Origin: Rudaea sp. 3F27F6
GTDB lineage: Bacteria > Pseudomonadota > Gammaproteobacteria > Xanthomonadales > Rhodanobacteraceae
Reading direction: 5' to 3'
Assembly: GCF_005503555.1 (NCBI RefSeq)
Contig: NZ_SCNG01000004.1
Coordinates: 62,001 to 126,000, forward strand
Length of the DNA: 64,000 nucleotides
A program made the position numbers and the translations under genes. How positions within the stretch are numbered: the stretch's first letter is position 1; every line of letters starts with the position of its first letter. Of the stretch, positions 15,391-22,460 are shown in pieces. The notes under the pieces are model-generated. The model made no database searches. It saw only the letters and a program-made list of their open reading frames with translations, and was not told the origin of the DNA.

Positions 15391-15681
15391 ATGTTCACGC
15401 GTCATGCCAACTCGCTGGAAATCAACGTCAGTGATGTGCGCTCGCCCGAAGAGCTCCACGAGCTTTTGTATCAAGCCTTCGAGTTCCCCGAATACTACGG
15501 CCGAAACTGGGACGCCTTCGACGAGTGCATGCGTAACGTCGTTGCACCTCGCGCAATTCGCGTATCAGGCTTGATGAATATGCGTTTCCGTATGCCAAAA
15601 GAGGCAAAACTTTTCGTCGCGTGCTTGCAAGATTTCGTCGCCAAGGACACCGAGCATCGAATACCCTTGCATGTCGACTAG
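15391..15681 (+). CDS. Cassette 7: barstar-like ribonuclease inhibitor
   Basis: A 96-residue barstar-family protein. The hallmark FEFPEYYGRNWDAFDEC lies at residues 30-46, preceded by SPEELHELLYQ (helix 1), and ends with strand residues around LFVACLQDFV. Barstar binds and neutralises secreted ribonucleases of the barnase type, and related proteins are immunity factors for contact-dependent toxins. No ribonuclease gene is in the window, so this is an orphan inhibitor. The stop codon lies within the next attC site. Confidence 0.85.
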   Translation: MFTRHANSLEINVSDVRSPEELHELLYQAFEFPEYYGRNWDAFDECMRNVVAPRAIRVSGLMNMRFRMPKEAKLFVACLQDFVAKDTEHRIPLHVD

Positions 15682-15766
15682 CTATTCGCTCCAGCAGACC
15701 GCTATGGCCGGCTGAGGTTGCATAGTAGTCATCGTGGTAGCGGCCGCTCAGCTCAAGTATTAGCTT
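15676..15766 (+). repeat. attC site 7
   Basis: GACTAGCTATTCGCTCCAGCAG at the left includes the barstar stop codon. The right arm is GCGGCCGCTCAGCTCAAGTATTAGCT. Confidence 0.75.
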
Positions 15767-15769
15767 GCA

Positions 15770-16147
15770 ATGAAACTCATTCCTAAGCTTTCGACACTAT
15801 TCCACTTTTCAGACGCATTCGCGTGGCTGATATTTATCGTCGCTACGGGCGCGGCTCTAGCTATGCCATTGGTAGAATTTGCACCCCGATCAGGGATTGG
15901 GCGCGCCACAGAAATTCCCTTATATTTCCCCTTGCTTTTCGCCCTCGTAGCCTTCGGTGCGCTCAGCCTTACGCGGCGTCATTTGCTTGGGTTGCCGCTA
16001 GTTATGCTACTACCCTTCGCTTTCGATTTCTTCACCGACTGGTTCGCCGCAGTTTCATATTCGCTGTTCGCGTCGTTAGTCTTCGGCGCACCATTCATGC
16101 TCGCGTTCGTTGAAGCTCGCCGAAAAGTCCGTCAGGTAGCAAGCTAA
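15770..16147 (+). CDS. Cassette 8: small membrane protein, unknown
   Basis: A 125-residue protein with four predicted membrane helices (about 14-34, 50-64, 70-90 and 92-113) and a short basic C-terminus (EARRKVRQ), likely cytoplasmic. No motif was recognised. It starts at ATG 15770, four bases past the attC site, and ends in the next one. Confidence 0.65.
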   Translation: MKLIPKLSTLFHFSDAFAWLIFIVATGAALAMPLVEFAPRSGIGRATEIPLYFPLLFALVAFGALSLTRRHLLGLPLVMLLPFAFDFFTDWFAAVSYSLFASLVFGAPFMLAFVEARRKVRQVAS

Positions 16148-16230
16148 CTATTCGCTCGAGCGGATTGCCCCGACAGATTTCAGCATCCTGACACTCACCG
16201 CGGTCGCAGGCACTTAGCTCAAGGGTTAGA
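16142..16230 (+). repeat. attC site 8
   Basis: AGCTAACTATTCGCTCGAGCGG at the left overlaps the stop of cassette 8. The right arm is GGCACTTAGCTCAAGGGTTAGAT; the outer boxes TAAC/GTTAGA are near consensus. Confidence 0.78.
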
Positions 16231-16241
16231 TCGCATATGCC

Positions 16242-16619
16242 ATGGACACAATCTTCATTTCGACACCAAATAACGTAGCAACATTGAAGGCCGTTGCGTC
16301 CATCGTTTTTGCTAGCCTCGGCCTCACTGAAACCGAAGAACGCTTCAGCGCAAACCATCCTCCCGACGAGCACTACTTTGTTGGCTATGCTGCAAATGTC
16401 GCCGTAGTGGTTTCAGACATAGACGATGATCGCTTGCTCAATTATCCATTCGCTCTCACGCTCAAACGTCCAACCTATCGCAAGGGCAGCACGCCTATCA
16501 GCACAGAAGTCGGCGCCATCGCTACAACATTGTCGCGCGCGGGCTTACGAGCCTTTGTTCCAACTGGTGCCTGGCATCTCGAGGGCTGGAATGGGCAGGG
16601 TGTTGAATATGCAGGCTAA
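16242..16619 (+). CDS. Cassette 9: unknown 125-residue protein
   Basis: A soluble alpha/beta protein of unknown family, without signal peptide or membrane segment. It begins with TIFISTPNNVATLKAVASIV and contains an acidic DIDDDRLLNYPFAL stretch; the end (GAWHLEGWNG) is aromatic-rich. The start is ATG 16242, 11 bp past the attC site. Confidence 0.6.
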   Translation: MDTIFISTPNNVATLKAVASIVFASLGLTETEERFSANHPPDEHYFVGYAANVAVVVSDIDDDRLLNYPFALTLKRPTYRKGSTPISTEVGAIATTLSRAGLRAFVPTGAWHLEGWNGQGVEYAG

Positions 16620-16704
16620 TTATTCGCTCAAGCGAACCGCCGTGACGGCTTCCGGTATCCTGATACTCCTCGCGGCAACCGCCGCCTAGCCTAAGCGTTG
16701 AACC
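16614..16704 (+). repeat. attC site 9
   Basis: GGCTAATTATTCGCTCAAGCG at the left, CTTCCGGTATCCTGAC in the centre, and CCGCCTAGCCTAAGCGTTGAAC at the right. Confidence 0.75.
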
Positions 16705-16722
16705 CTGTAACGGATTTTGCAC

Positions 16723-17085
16723 ATGCTTCGATTTTTCGAGGAATACGCCAAACACTTCGCGCTCAATGGCGGGCAAGCCCTGCAAGGTGTACGTTATTTA
16801 TTGTCGCACCCGGACTTTGACCGTGTGGCATCACGGGGCACGGCAAAGCATATGTACCTCTCTTTAGCGCTTCGTTCTAAGCGTGTTCTCAACGACACGT
16901 TTTTTGCTTTGATGCCGCCACACTGGCATCACTCCAAGGCTGAGCTGGCTCAGATGACACGCGTCCCGTTTTCGCGTTGGTTTCAGTACGGCTACTGCGC
17001 ATGGCGGTTCACCGATACAGGGGAGCCGAAAGCCTGCTTACCTCCCGACATTGATCGGCGATGGGATCCGCGATGCAAAGAGTAG
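16723..17085 (+). CDS. Cassette 10: unknown 120-residue protein
   Basis: A soluble, basic, His/Trp-rich protein without signal peptide. The start is ATG 16723; a TTG two codons upstream is less likely. It contains MPPHWHHSKAELAQMTRVPFS and a Cys-containing C-terminus. No family recognised. There is no recognisable attC site between this gene and the next. Confidence 0.55.
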   Translation: MLRFFEEYAKHFALNGGQALQGVRYLLSHPDFDRVASRGTAKHMYLSLALRSKRVLNDTFFALMPPHWHHSKAELAQMTRVPFSRWFQYGYCAWRFTDTGEPKACLPPDIDRRWDPRCKE

Positions 17086-17167
17086 GGTCTATTCAACCGC
17101 TCAGCGCGATTTTTTTGCTTTCGCCCCGCCACGACAAGTCCGTGGTTGAGTTTCGGCGTTTGCCGAA

Positions 17168-17785
17168 ATGAGAACAATGCGCTCGTGTTTAACCGCCATT
17201 TTTTTGCTTTTGTTGGCTTCCTGCATGCGAAGCGCTTCGCCGGAACAATCCGTGTATGAAGCAATCTGGTCGGGGATATCGGTAAACCGTCCAACGAAGC
17301 CCATAGCCGCAACGACAGACAGTCGTTGGTTCCTGGAGAACGAGCTGAGCAACGTTGTAGCCAACGGTATGCAAGCACGTGGCGGCGAAGAGGCTTGGCT
17401 GAAACCAGAGTACGTGCCTCTCCTTGAGGAACTGTATCGCGTAAATAAGAGAAATGAGCCACTCGGCTGGCGCCCGACCGATAAATCCGCAACAGTTCTT
17501 GAAGGAAATTTTCTTTCTAAACCACGCGATGAGGAAGTCCAGGCGATGTGCCTAGTCCCCACTGGAAAGAAGACAGTTGGTGTCGCTGACGCGAGCCTTA
17601 GTCGGTCTTATAGACCATACTACAGTTTCTCCCGAGTAGCTTTTAGCCGTGATGGATCACTTGCCATGGTGAAGTATGGGCTTGCTTGCGCGCCACTATC
17701 GGGTGGTCATGAGGCATTCGCAATACTCAAGCATGTAGGAGATGATTGGGTGCTTGTTGTGAGCCGACTGCTCTGGATCTCGTGA
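17168..17785 (+). CDS. Cassette 11: predicted lipoprotein, unknown
   Basis: A 205-residue protein with a type II signal peptide: hydrophobic core AIFLLLLASC with lipobox L16-A-S-C19. The mature domain is unrecognised and has a beta-rich C-terminus (FSRVAFSRDGSLAMVKYGLACAPLSGG) like some secreted single-domain proteins. It is probably anchored in the envelope. The upstream gap of about 80 bp lacks an attC site but carries a T-run motif (TTTTTTTGCTTT) that recurs within the first codons of this gene. Confidence 0.65.
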   Translation: MRTMRSCLTAIFLLLLASCMRSASPEQSVYEAIWSGISVNRPTKPIAATTDSRWFLENELSNVVANGMQARGGEEAWLKPEYVPLLEELYRVNKRNEPLGWRPTDKSATVLEGNFLSKPRDEEVQAMCLVPTGKKTVGVADASLSRSYRPYYSFSRVAFSRDGSLAMVKYGLACAPLSGGHEAFAILKHVGDDWVLVVSRLLWIS

Positions 17786-17786
17786 C

Positions 17787-17876
17787 GTCTAACTATTCAA
17801 TCAGGCGGTTCGCTATGACGAGTTGCTGCACCCTTACATTTTTCGCTGCAGCGACCGCCGAACTCAAGCGTTAGGT
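17787..17876 (+). repeat. attC site 11
   Basis: Canonical outer boxes GTCTAAC at the left and GTTAGGT at the right. Inner arms CTATTCAATCAGGCGG and CGACCGCCGAACTCAAGC. The numbering skips site 10, which is missing. Confidence 0.82.
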
Positions 17877-17881
17877 TGAAA

Positions 17882-18289
17882 ATGCGTAAAACGCTGGCCC
17901 TCATCATTGCCTGGACAGCAATCGCTCCCCCGCTAGGCGGCTGTCAATTTCTCGACAGCTGCGGACCATCCAGCAGCGCTATTTCTGGCGCAAAGAAATT
18001 TGGCCGAGAATACTGGTCCAATCTCTTCGAAGAAGTCGAGCACACCAGTTGCGAGTTCAATTGCTTCTTACCTAGCTTCAAGCAATTGGAATCTATCGCG
18101 ACAAGAAGGCCTGTCATCCCTCACCTTCCCAAAGGCGCATCGGACGTTGCCGTGGTACTGCGCTTTTGCTTTGACCATGGCATTAAGCTCATCCTGAGAG
18201 ACCTGCATACTCCGCAAGGAAAGATTTATATCGCCTGGGGTTTTGATCCACCACAGTATGGCGAAGTGCTTTTGTGGTCACGAAACTGA
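17882..18289 (+). CDS. Cassette 12: predicted lipoprotein, unknown
   Basis: A 135-residue protein from ATG 17882. The signal peptide ends at lipobox L18-G-G-C21. The mature part has further cysteines (DSCGP, TSCEFNCF and RFCFDHG) that may form disulphides. No family recognised. It is the last gene of the array; no complete attC site follows, only a short GACGTTAGC remnant directly after the stop. Confidence 0.6.
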   Translation: MRKTLALIIAWTAIAPPLGGCQFLDSCGPSSSAISGAKKFGREYWSNLFEEVEHTSCEFNCFLPSFKQLESIATRRPVIPHLPKGASDVAVVLRFCFDHGIKLILRDLHTPQGKIYIAWGFDPPQYGEVLLWSRN

Positions 18290-18697
18290 CGTTAGCTTGG
18301 CAATTCATGCCTGGACTCCTTTGGGAAGCAGTCGGGCAGGAGGCTGATTGGCAATAAGCGAGGTGCAGTCGAGCACACGACCTTTCGGCGAGCTGCACAT
18401 GTTGCCGCCGGGATGTTCACGCGAAGCACGTTTCAGAGGCTAGCGAACAGCCGCCGGCGAGCGAACCGATACCATCCACAGATCAAGACATTCAATGTAG
18501 CGACATTGATGAGGCCAATGCGGCCTGCACACTGTAGTCGCTCGGCGCGCAAATCCACCAGGCATCTCCAAGTCCGCGGTATTTCGGCCAGAATGGGTCC
18601 CGGAATGAATCGAATTAAGCATCCAACGACCGACTTCGCGTAGTCGGTCGCCGGCTGCCCGGCGTTCAGCGATTCTGCCGCGATCGTCCTCGACCGC
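18290..18697. other. Non-coding stretch at the end of the cassette array
   Basis: I see no convincing gene here. A GTTAGC box remnant at about 18292 suggests that a degraded attC site or cassette end once lay here. The base composition returns to that of the chromosome. Confidence 0.4.
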
Positions 18698-19282
18698 ATG
18701 CCGGAGCAAGCCGTGACTTTTGAAGAAATGCAGAAAGATTTCATCGTGCGCCGCAAGGGTTCGCTCGCACTGCCGCTTACCGGCGTGATCGTCTATTCGA
18801 CCGCCGCCCTGCTCAGTCTGTGCGTCGATCCCGTGCGCCACAATCTGGTCCTCGCGCTGTGCTTCTGGGCGATCATGCCGGTCGGGCTGTTCGTCGGCCG
18901 GTTGCGCGGCGAGGAGATGCGCAACGTCGAGACCAATCCACTGTTCGACCTTTCGGCGAAAGCGCGCGTGATGGCGCTGGCGACCTGGGCGATTCATATC
19001 CCGGTGTGGATTTACGCGCCGACGCTGTTTCCGATTACGGTCGGAATCGGCTTCGCGCTGCACTGGATCGTCTTTTCGTGGACGACGGGGCACCCGGTCG
19101 GATTCATCCATCTCGGCATGCGCATCGTTTTCGTGTTGTGTACATGGCATCTGTTCCCGGCGAACCGAATGGGCGCAGTCGCGGCCGGCGTCGCCTTGGC
19201 CTATGCGATCTCGCTCGCCCAGCTCTGCACGATCGACTGGCGCGTACGTTTCAACTTGGATCGCGATCCGCGCTGGGCATAG
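18698..19282 (+). CDS. Conserved inner-membrane protein (DUF7010-like)
   Basis: A 194-residue protein with five or six predicted helices following a short amphipathic N-terminus (VTFEEMQKDFIVRRKGSLALPLTG). The opening FEEMQKDFIVRR and the motif around GHPVGFIHLGMR recall the DUF7010 family; this is by memory and needs a profile search. No function is known. The GC content matches the chromosome rather than the cassettes. It is convergent with the RidA gene. Confidence 0.7.
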   Translation: MPEQAVTFEEMQKDFIVRRKGSLALPLTGVIVYSTAALLSLCVDPVRHNLVLALCFWAIMPVGLFVGRLRGEEMRNVETNPLFDLSAKARVMALATWAIHIPVWIYAPTLFPITVGIGFALHWIVFSWTTGHPVGFIHLGMRIVFVLCTWHLFPANRMGAVAAGVALAYAISLAQLCTIDWRVRFNLDRDPRWA

Positions 19283-19375
19283 GCACCCCTGCGCACATGC
19301 ACAGACGCCCGCCCGGATTAGCGAGCGGGGCGTCGATACGCGTGAATCGGAAGCGGCGCGGTGCGCCGCGTCCGC

Positions 19376-19882
19376 CTACTTGCGCATCGCGGTGACTTCG
19401 ATCTCGACCAGCCAGCCCGGATTGGCAAGACCTGCGACTTTGACGACCGAGCGCGCAGGCAGGTTCGGCTGTTCCTTCGTACCGAAGAACTGGCGGTAGC
19501 CTTCCATCATGCCGCCGAAGTCCATCTTGCCTTCGTGCGCGGGATCGCCGACGAGGAAGATCTGCATCTTCACCACGTCGCCCATGCCGAGGTTCATCGA
19601 CTTCAGCGACGCTTCGATCTTTTTCAGAATGCTGACCGTCTGCGTCTTGGTGTCGCCGTACGACTGCAGGCTGTCCTTCGGCGCGGCCTTGTCGGCGACG
19701 TCGGGCACCGAGCCGCTGAGGAAGACGATGGCCTGGCCGGCCGGCACTTCGACCGCCTGTGCGATCGGCATGCCCGGGGGTCCGTTGTAGCGGATCGCGT
19801 CCTTCGCGGTCGCTGCGGACGCACCGAGAACCGCGGCGGCGGCGAGCACGGGCGCGGCGATCTTTTCGTGGATTTTCTTCAT
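19376..19882 (-). CDS. Exported RidA/YjgF-family imine deaminase-like protein
   Basis: A 168-residue protein with a Sec signal peptide (cleavage after SAATA, residue 26) followed by a complete RidA domain. The arginine and glutamate that act in RidA are present as R144 in LPARSVVKV and E160 in VEIEV. RidA hydrolyses reactive imines or enamines made by amine- and amino-acid-oxidising enzymes. It lies 55 bp downstream of a cytochrome c gene and an exported flavin amine oxidase on the same strand, so it probably deaminates the imine that the oxidase forms in the periplasm. Confidence 0.85.
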   Translation of the reverse strand: MKKIHEKIAAPVLAAAAVLGASAATAKDAIRYNGPPGMPIAQAVEVPAGQAIVFLSGSVPDVADKAAPKDSLQSYGDTKTQTVSILKKIEASLKSMNLGMGDVVKMQIFLVGDPAHEGKMDFGGMMEGYRQFFGTKEQPNLPARSVVKVAGLANPGWLVEIEVTAMRK

Positions 19883-19937
19883 GCTGGTTTCTCCTCTATG
19901 ACCCCGTACGAATGATGCAGATTTGCGCTTTCCGCGC

Positions 19938-20372
19938 TCAGCGGAATTTCGCGATGTCGGCGGCGCTGAGCGCGTCGCTGTACTGATTGCCGAAATGCGT
20001 GCGCACGTAGTTGACGATCGCCGCGACCTGCGCGTCGGAAAGGAACGTCCCGAACTCGGGCATCGCCTTGCGGCCCTTGAGCACGGTCAGCGCGATGTAG
20101 AGCGAACTCGCCAGCTTCGGATCGGCGGCGAGCGCAGGATAGTGTCCTGCGCCTTCGGCGCCCTTTGCGTCCGGCATGTGGCAGCCTTGACAGACGGCAT
20201 GGTAGAGCACCGCCCCGTCTTCGCCGACGAACTTGCCGCCGCTGACCAGTTTCTCGGGCGGAGGAACCTTGTCGGTGTCGGCCGCCGACGCGAATCCGCT
20301 CGCGCAGAGCGCAATCACAGCGACGACGGCGGCAACGCGTCGCGAGAGACGAAACAGAATTTCCTTAGCCAT
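19938..20372 (-). CDS. Small c-type cytochrome, periplasmic
   Basis: A 144-residue protein. The Sec signal peptide ends near SAADT (about residue 31). The haem-binding CQGCH is at 61-65 and the probable axial Met is M104 in KAMPEF. Class I monohaem cytochrome. Its ATG overlaps the end of the amine oxidase gene by 8 bp, implying translational coupling and a shared function as electron acceptor of that oxidase, as described for the nicotine oxidoreductase NicA2 with CycN. Confidence 0.88.
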   Translation of the reverse strand: MAKEILFRLSRRVAAVVAVIALCASGFASAADTDKVPPPEKLVSGGKFVGEDGAVLYHAVCQGCHMPDAKGAEGAGHYPALAADPKLASSLYIALTVLKGRKAMPEFGTFLSDAQVAAIVNYVRTHFGNQYSDALSAADIAKFR

Positions 20373-21984
20373 TCTTCTTCTCCGATGCGTTGGAAACGAT
20401 GCGCGCGTGCAGACGCGAGATCGCATCGAGCGAAGACAGAATCGCGCCTTCCTGCCAGGCCGGCAGGCGCGAGGCATGTTCGCCGGCGAGCGCGATGCGG
20501 CCGTCGATCTGGCACAGATTGTCGTAGTGTTTGTCGCGCGTATCGCCGCGCCACGGCGCAAAGCAGCCGAGCGTGAACGGCGACCGGTGCCAGGCGACGG
20601 ATACGCCGTTTTCGAATTCTTTCGTGTACTGCGGATGGATCTGCGCGCCGAGGCGCACCGCCTCGCGCACGCGCTCGGCCGGATCGAGCGAGGCGAACGT
20701 GTAGGAGTTCGGTCCGAACGCATAGGCGCCGAGCAGCACGCCCTTGCCGGGCAGGTTCTGTCCCTGCATCGGATAGCTGATCATCGTGATCGGCAGATCG
20801 GTATAGGTCACGCCGCCGTAGATGCGCTCGTCCTCTTCCCAGAAGCGGCGCTTGAACTGCAGGCCGACCTTGGTCGATGCGACGTAGGCCGCCGCCGCGC
20901 TGATCGCCGAGAGCATCGGCTCGCCCGCGCGCATGGGAATCTGCGAGAGGATAGACAGCGGAATCGTGCACAGGCACCAGTCGGCTTTGGCCACGACCGG
21001 ATCGCCGCCCTTGGCCGCGTCGATGTAAGACACGGCCACGCCGTGGTCGTCCTGATCGATCTTCACCACCTTGGCGCCGAACTGCACGAGCGGCTTGATC
21101 TCGCTATAGATCGCCTGCGGGATGCGGTCCATGCCACCGGCTGGCTCGAACATCGCCTGACCCATCTCGTAGTCGTGATCGGTCACGAGGTATTTCCACA
21201 GGCCCGAATCGACCAGCGTCTTCGGATCGATCGGCGTCGACGACTCGGGCTTGGCCATCAGGCCGCCGCCCGGATCGATCTGGTAGCCGCGGCTGCCGTC
21301 GACTGCGTGCGAGGCGACGTAACGGTACTGCTTGTCGAGCACGCCCCAGCTGCGCATCGCCGCAAGCATTTTTTCTCGGTCCTCGCCGGTCAGCTCGGCA
21401 TCGAGGCCGCCCTGGTTGAGCGATTTCGCGAGCAGCTCGGCAACGTGGCCCTTGAAGTCGCTGCGCACGTGGCGAAAGCGCTGCGGCTTGCCGTCGAACG
21501 CCTTGGTCGAATGCAGATAAGCATTCTCGTTGACCTGGTTGAACGACTGCATCGGCACCTTGAAGCGGCGCGCATAATCGAGGATGCCGTGATGATGGTA
21601 CGGAATACGCCACGCGCCCGGATTGAAATGCAGGCCGGCGTCGAATTCGCATTTCTGCTTGAAGCCGCCGAGTTCGGTGAATTCATCGCCGCCGCGCAGA
21701 GTCCAGGCGCGGCCGCCGACGCGATGACTGTATTCGAGCACTTTGACCTTGTAGCCGGCGCGGCTCAGCTCGTACGCGGCGACGAGGCCGGCATAGCCGG
21801 CACCGAGGATGAGCACCGAGGTACCGCGCGGCGCGCCTTTGAGTTCGATCGGACCGGCATAGCTCGACTCGGCGGCGAAGCCGAGCGCGCTCATGGCCTG
21901 GTACATCACGGCCGCGCCGGACACGGCGCCGATGCGACCGAGGAATGCGCGTCGGGTGATCGATGACGTTGGGTTGTCGGACAT
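20365..21984 (-). CDS. Tat-exported flavin amine oxidase/dehydrogenase
   Basis: A 539-residue FAD-dependent amine oxidase. A twin-arginine signal (S-I-T-R11-R12-AFLGRIGA) leads to the dinucleotide-binding LILGAGYAGL at 58-67, E84, and RVGGRAW at 88-94. The family also includes L-amino-acid oxidases, polyamine oxidases and the nicotine-degrading dehydrogenase NicA2. Overlap with a cytochrome c gene and proximity to an exported RidA gene suggest that it acts as a periplasmic dehydrogenase passing electrons to the cytochrome, giving an imine. The substrate is unknown. It lies downstream of the aromatic operon but is separated from it by 476 bp of repeats. Confidence 0.87.
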   Translation of the reverse strand: MSDNPTSSITRRAFLGRIGAVSGAAVMYQAMSALGFAAESSYAGPIELKGAPRGTSVLILGAGYAGLVAAYELSRAGYKVKVLEYSHRVGGRAWTLRGGDEFTELGGFKQKCEFDAGLHFNPGAWRIPYHHHGILDYARRFKVPMQSFNQVNENAYLHSTKAFDGKPQRFRHVRSDFKGHVAELLAKSLNQGGLDAELTGEDREKMLAAMRSWGVLDKQYRYVASHAVDGSRGYQIDPGGGLMAKPESSTPIDPKTLVDSGLWKYLVTDHDYEMGQAMFEPAGGMDRIPQAIYSEIKPLVQFGAKVVKIDQDDHGVAVSYIDAAKGGDPVVAKADWCLCTIPLSILSQIPMRAGEPMLSAISAAAAYVASTKVGLQFKRRFWEEDERIYGGVTYTDLPITMISYPMQGQNLPGKGVLLGAYAFGPNSYTFASLDPAERVREAVRLGAQIHPQYTKEFENGVSVAWHRSPFTLGCFAPWRGDTRDKHYDNLCQIDGRIALAGEHASRLPAWQEGAILSSLDAISRLHARIVSNASEKKNG

Positions 21985-22460
21985 TCTTTCTCTCGCTTTC
22001 TTTGCTCGTCATCCCCGCTCAGTCGGGGTGATTACAGTCGTGGGACTGGTACGGGTCATCCAGTTGTTTTTCTTGGCTCGTCATTCCCGCGTGCTTTTGG
22101 CGGGAATCCAGCGCCTTTGCTTTTGATGTCGCTGATTTATTCTGACCATACCCCTTCGCTCTCCTGTCGCAAGAGCTTCCACTCGTCCTACGGACGAGCG
22201 GGTTACTTTCTTTGCTTGCCCAAAGAAAGTAACCAAAGAAATGCCCCCCGGGAGCCGCGCCCTCCGCGCTGCGCGCTGCGGGTTCGCGAGGGCATGCCGG
22301 GGTTTGCTCGATGGACATCCTGTCCATTCGCAAACTCGCGCGCTTCCTGCGCGCGATCCTGCGGACAGTTCCGTCATGCCCTCGCCGCGACTGACGGGGA
22401 CCCGACGATCAAGGGCCGAAGCAGAAGCGAGAGCGAAAGATGTCCGCAGGTGCTGGCACA
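21985..22460. other. Repeat-filled intergenic stretch
   Basis: It holds a short inverted element at 22005-22037 (CATCCCCGCTCAGTCGGGGTG), a partial REP-like unit at 22078-22123 (TCATTCCCGCG with TGGCGGGAATCCAGCG), and copy B of the dispersed 240-bp repeat at 22172-22404. No gene was seen. Confidence 0.6.
22172..22404 (+). repeat. Dispersed ~240-bp repeat, copy B
   Basis: Begins with AGAGCTTCCACTCG, contains the palindrome GGTTACTTTCTTTG facing CAAAGAAAGTAACC, and ends at GGGGACCC. It matches the ends and length of the copy at 6523-6765 on the opposite strand, while the middle is unrelated. Confidence 0.65.

Larger units (their letters stand above)
11957..18289 (+). mobile_element. Integron-type gene-cassette array without integrase (CALIN)
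   Basis: Twelve short plus-strand genes of 84-224 residues follow one another. Nearly every gap is filled by a 78-130-bp element beginning with a (C)TAACTATTCGCTCAAGCGG-like arm and ending with a complementary GCGGCCGCTTAGCTCAAGCGTTAG-like arm. This is the layout of integron attC sites, and the arm sequence resembles those described in Xanthomonas chromosomal integrons. Base composition is visibly lower in GC than the flanking genes. No tyrosine-recombinase integrase gene or attI site is present in the window, so the array is a CALIN or the distal part of an integron whose integrase lies elsewhere. Confidence 0.88.

Noticed and set aside
20233-21966. Plus-strand frame of 577 codons opposite the amine oxidase gene
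   Set aside because: Shadow of a gene with clear FAD motifs on the other strand; composition is His/Arg/Ala-rich without structure.
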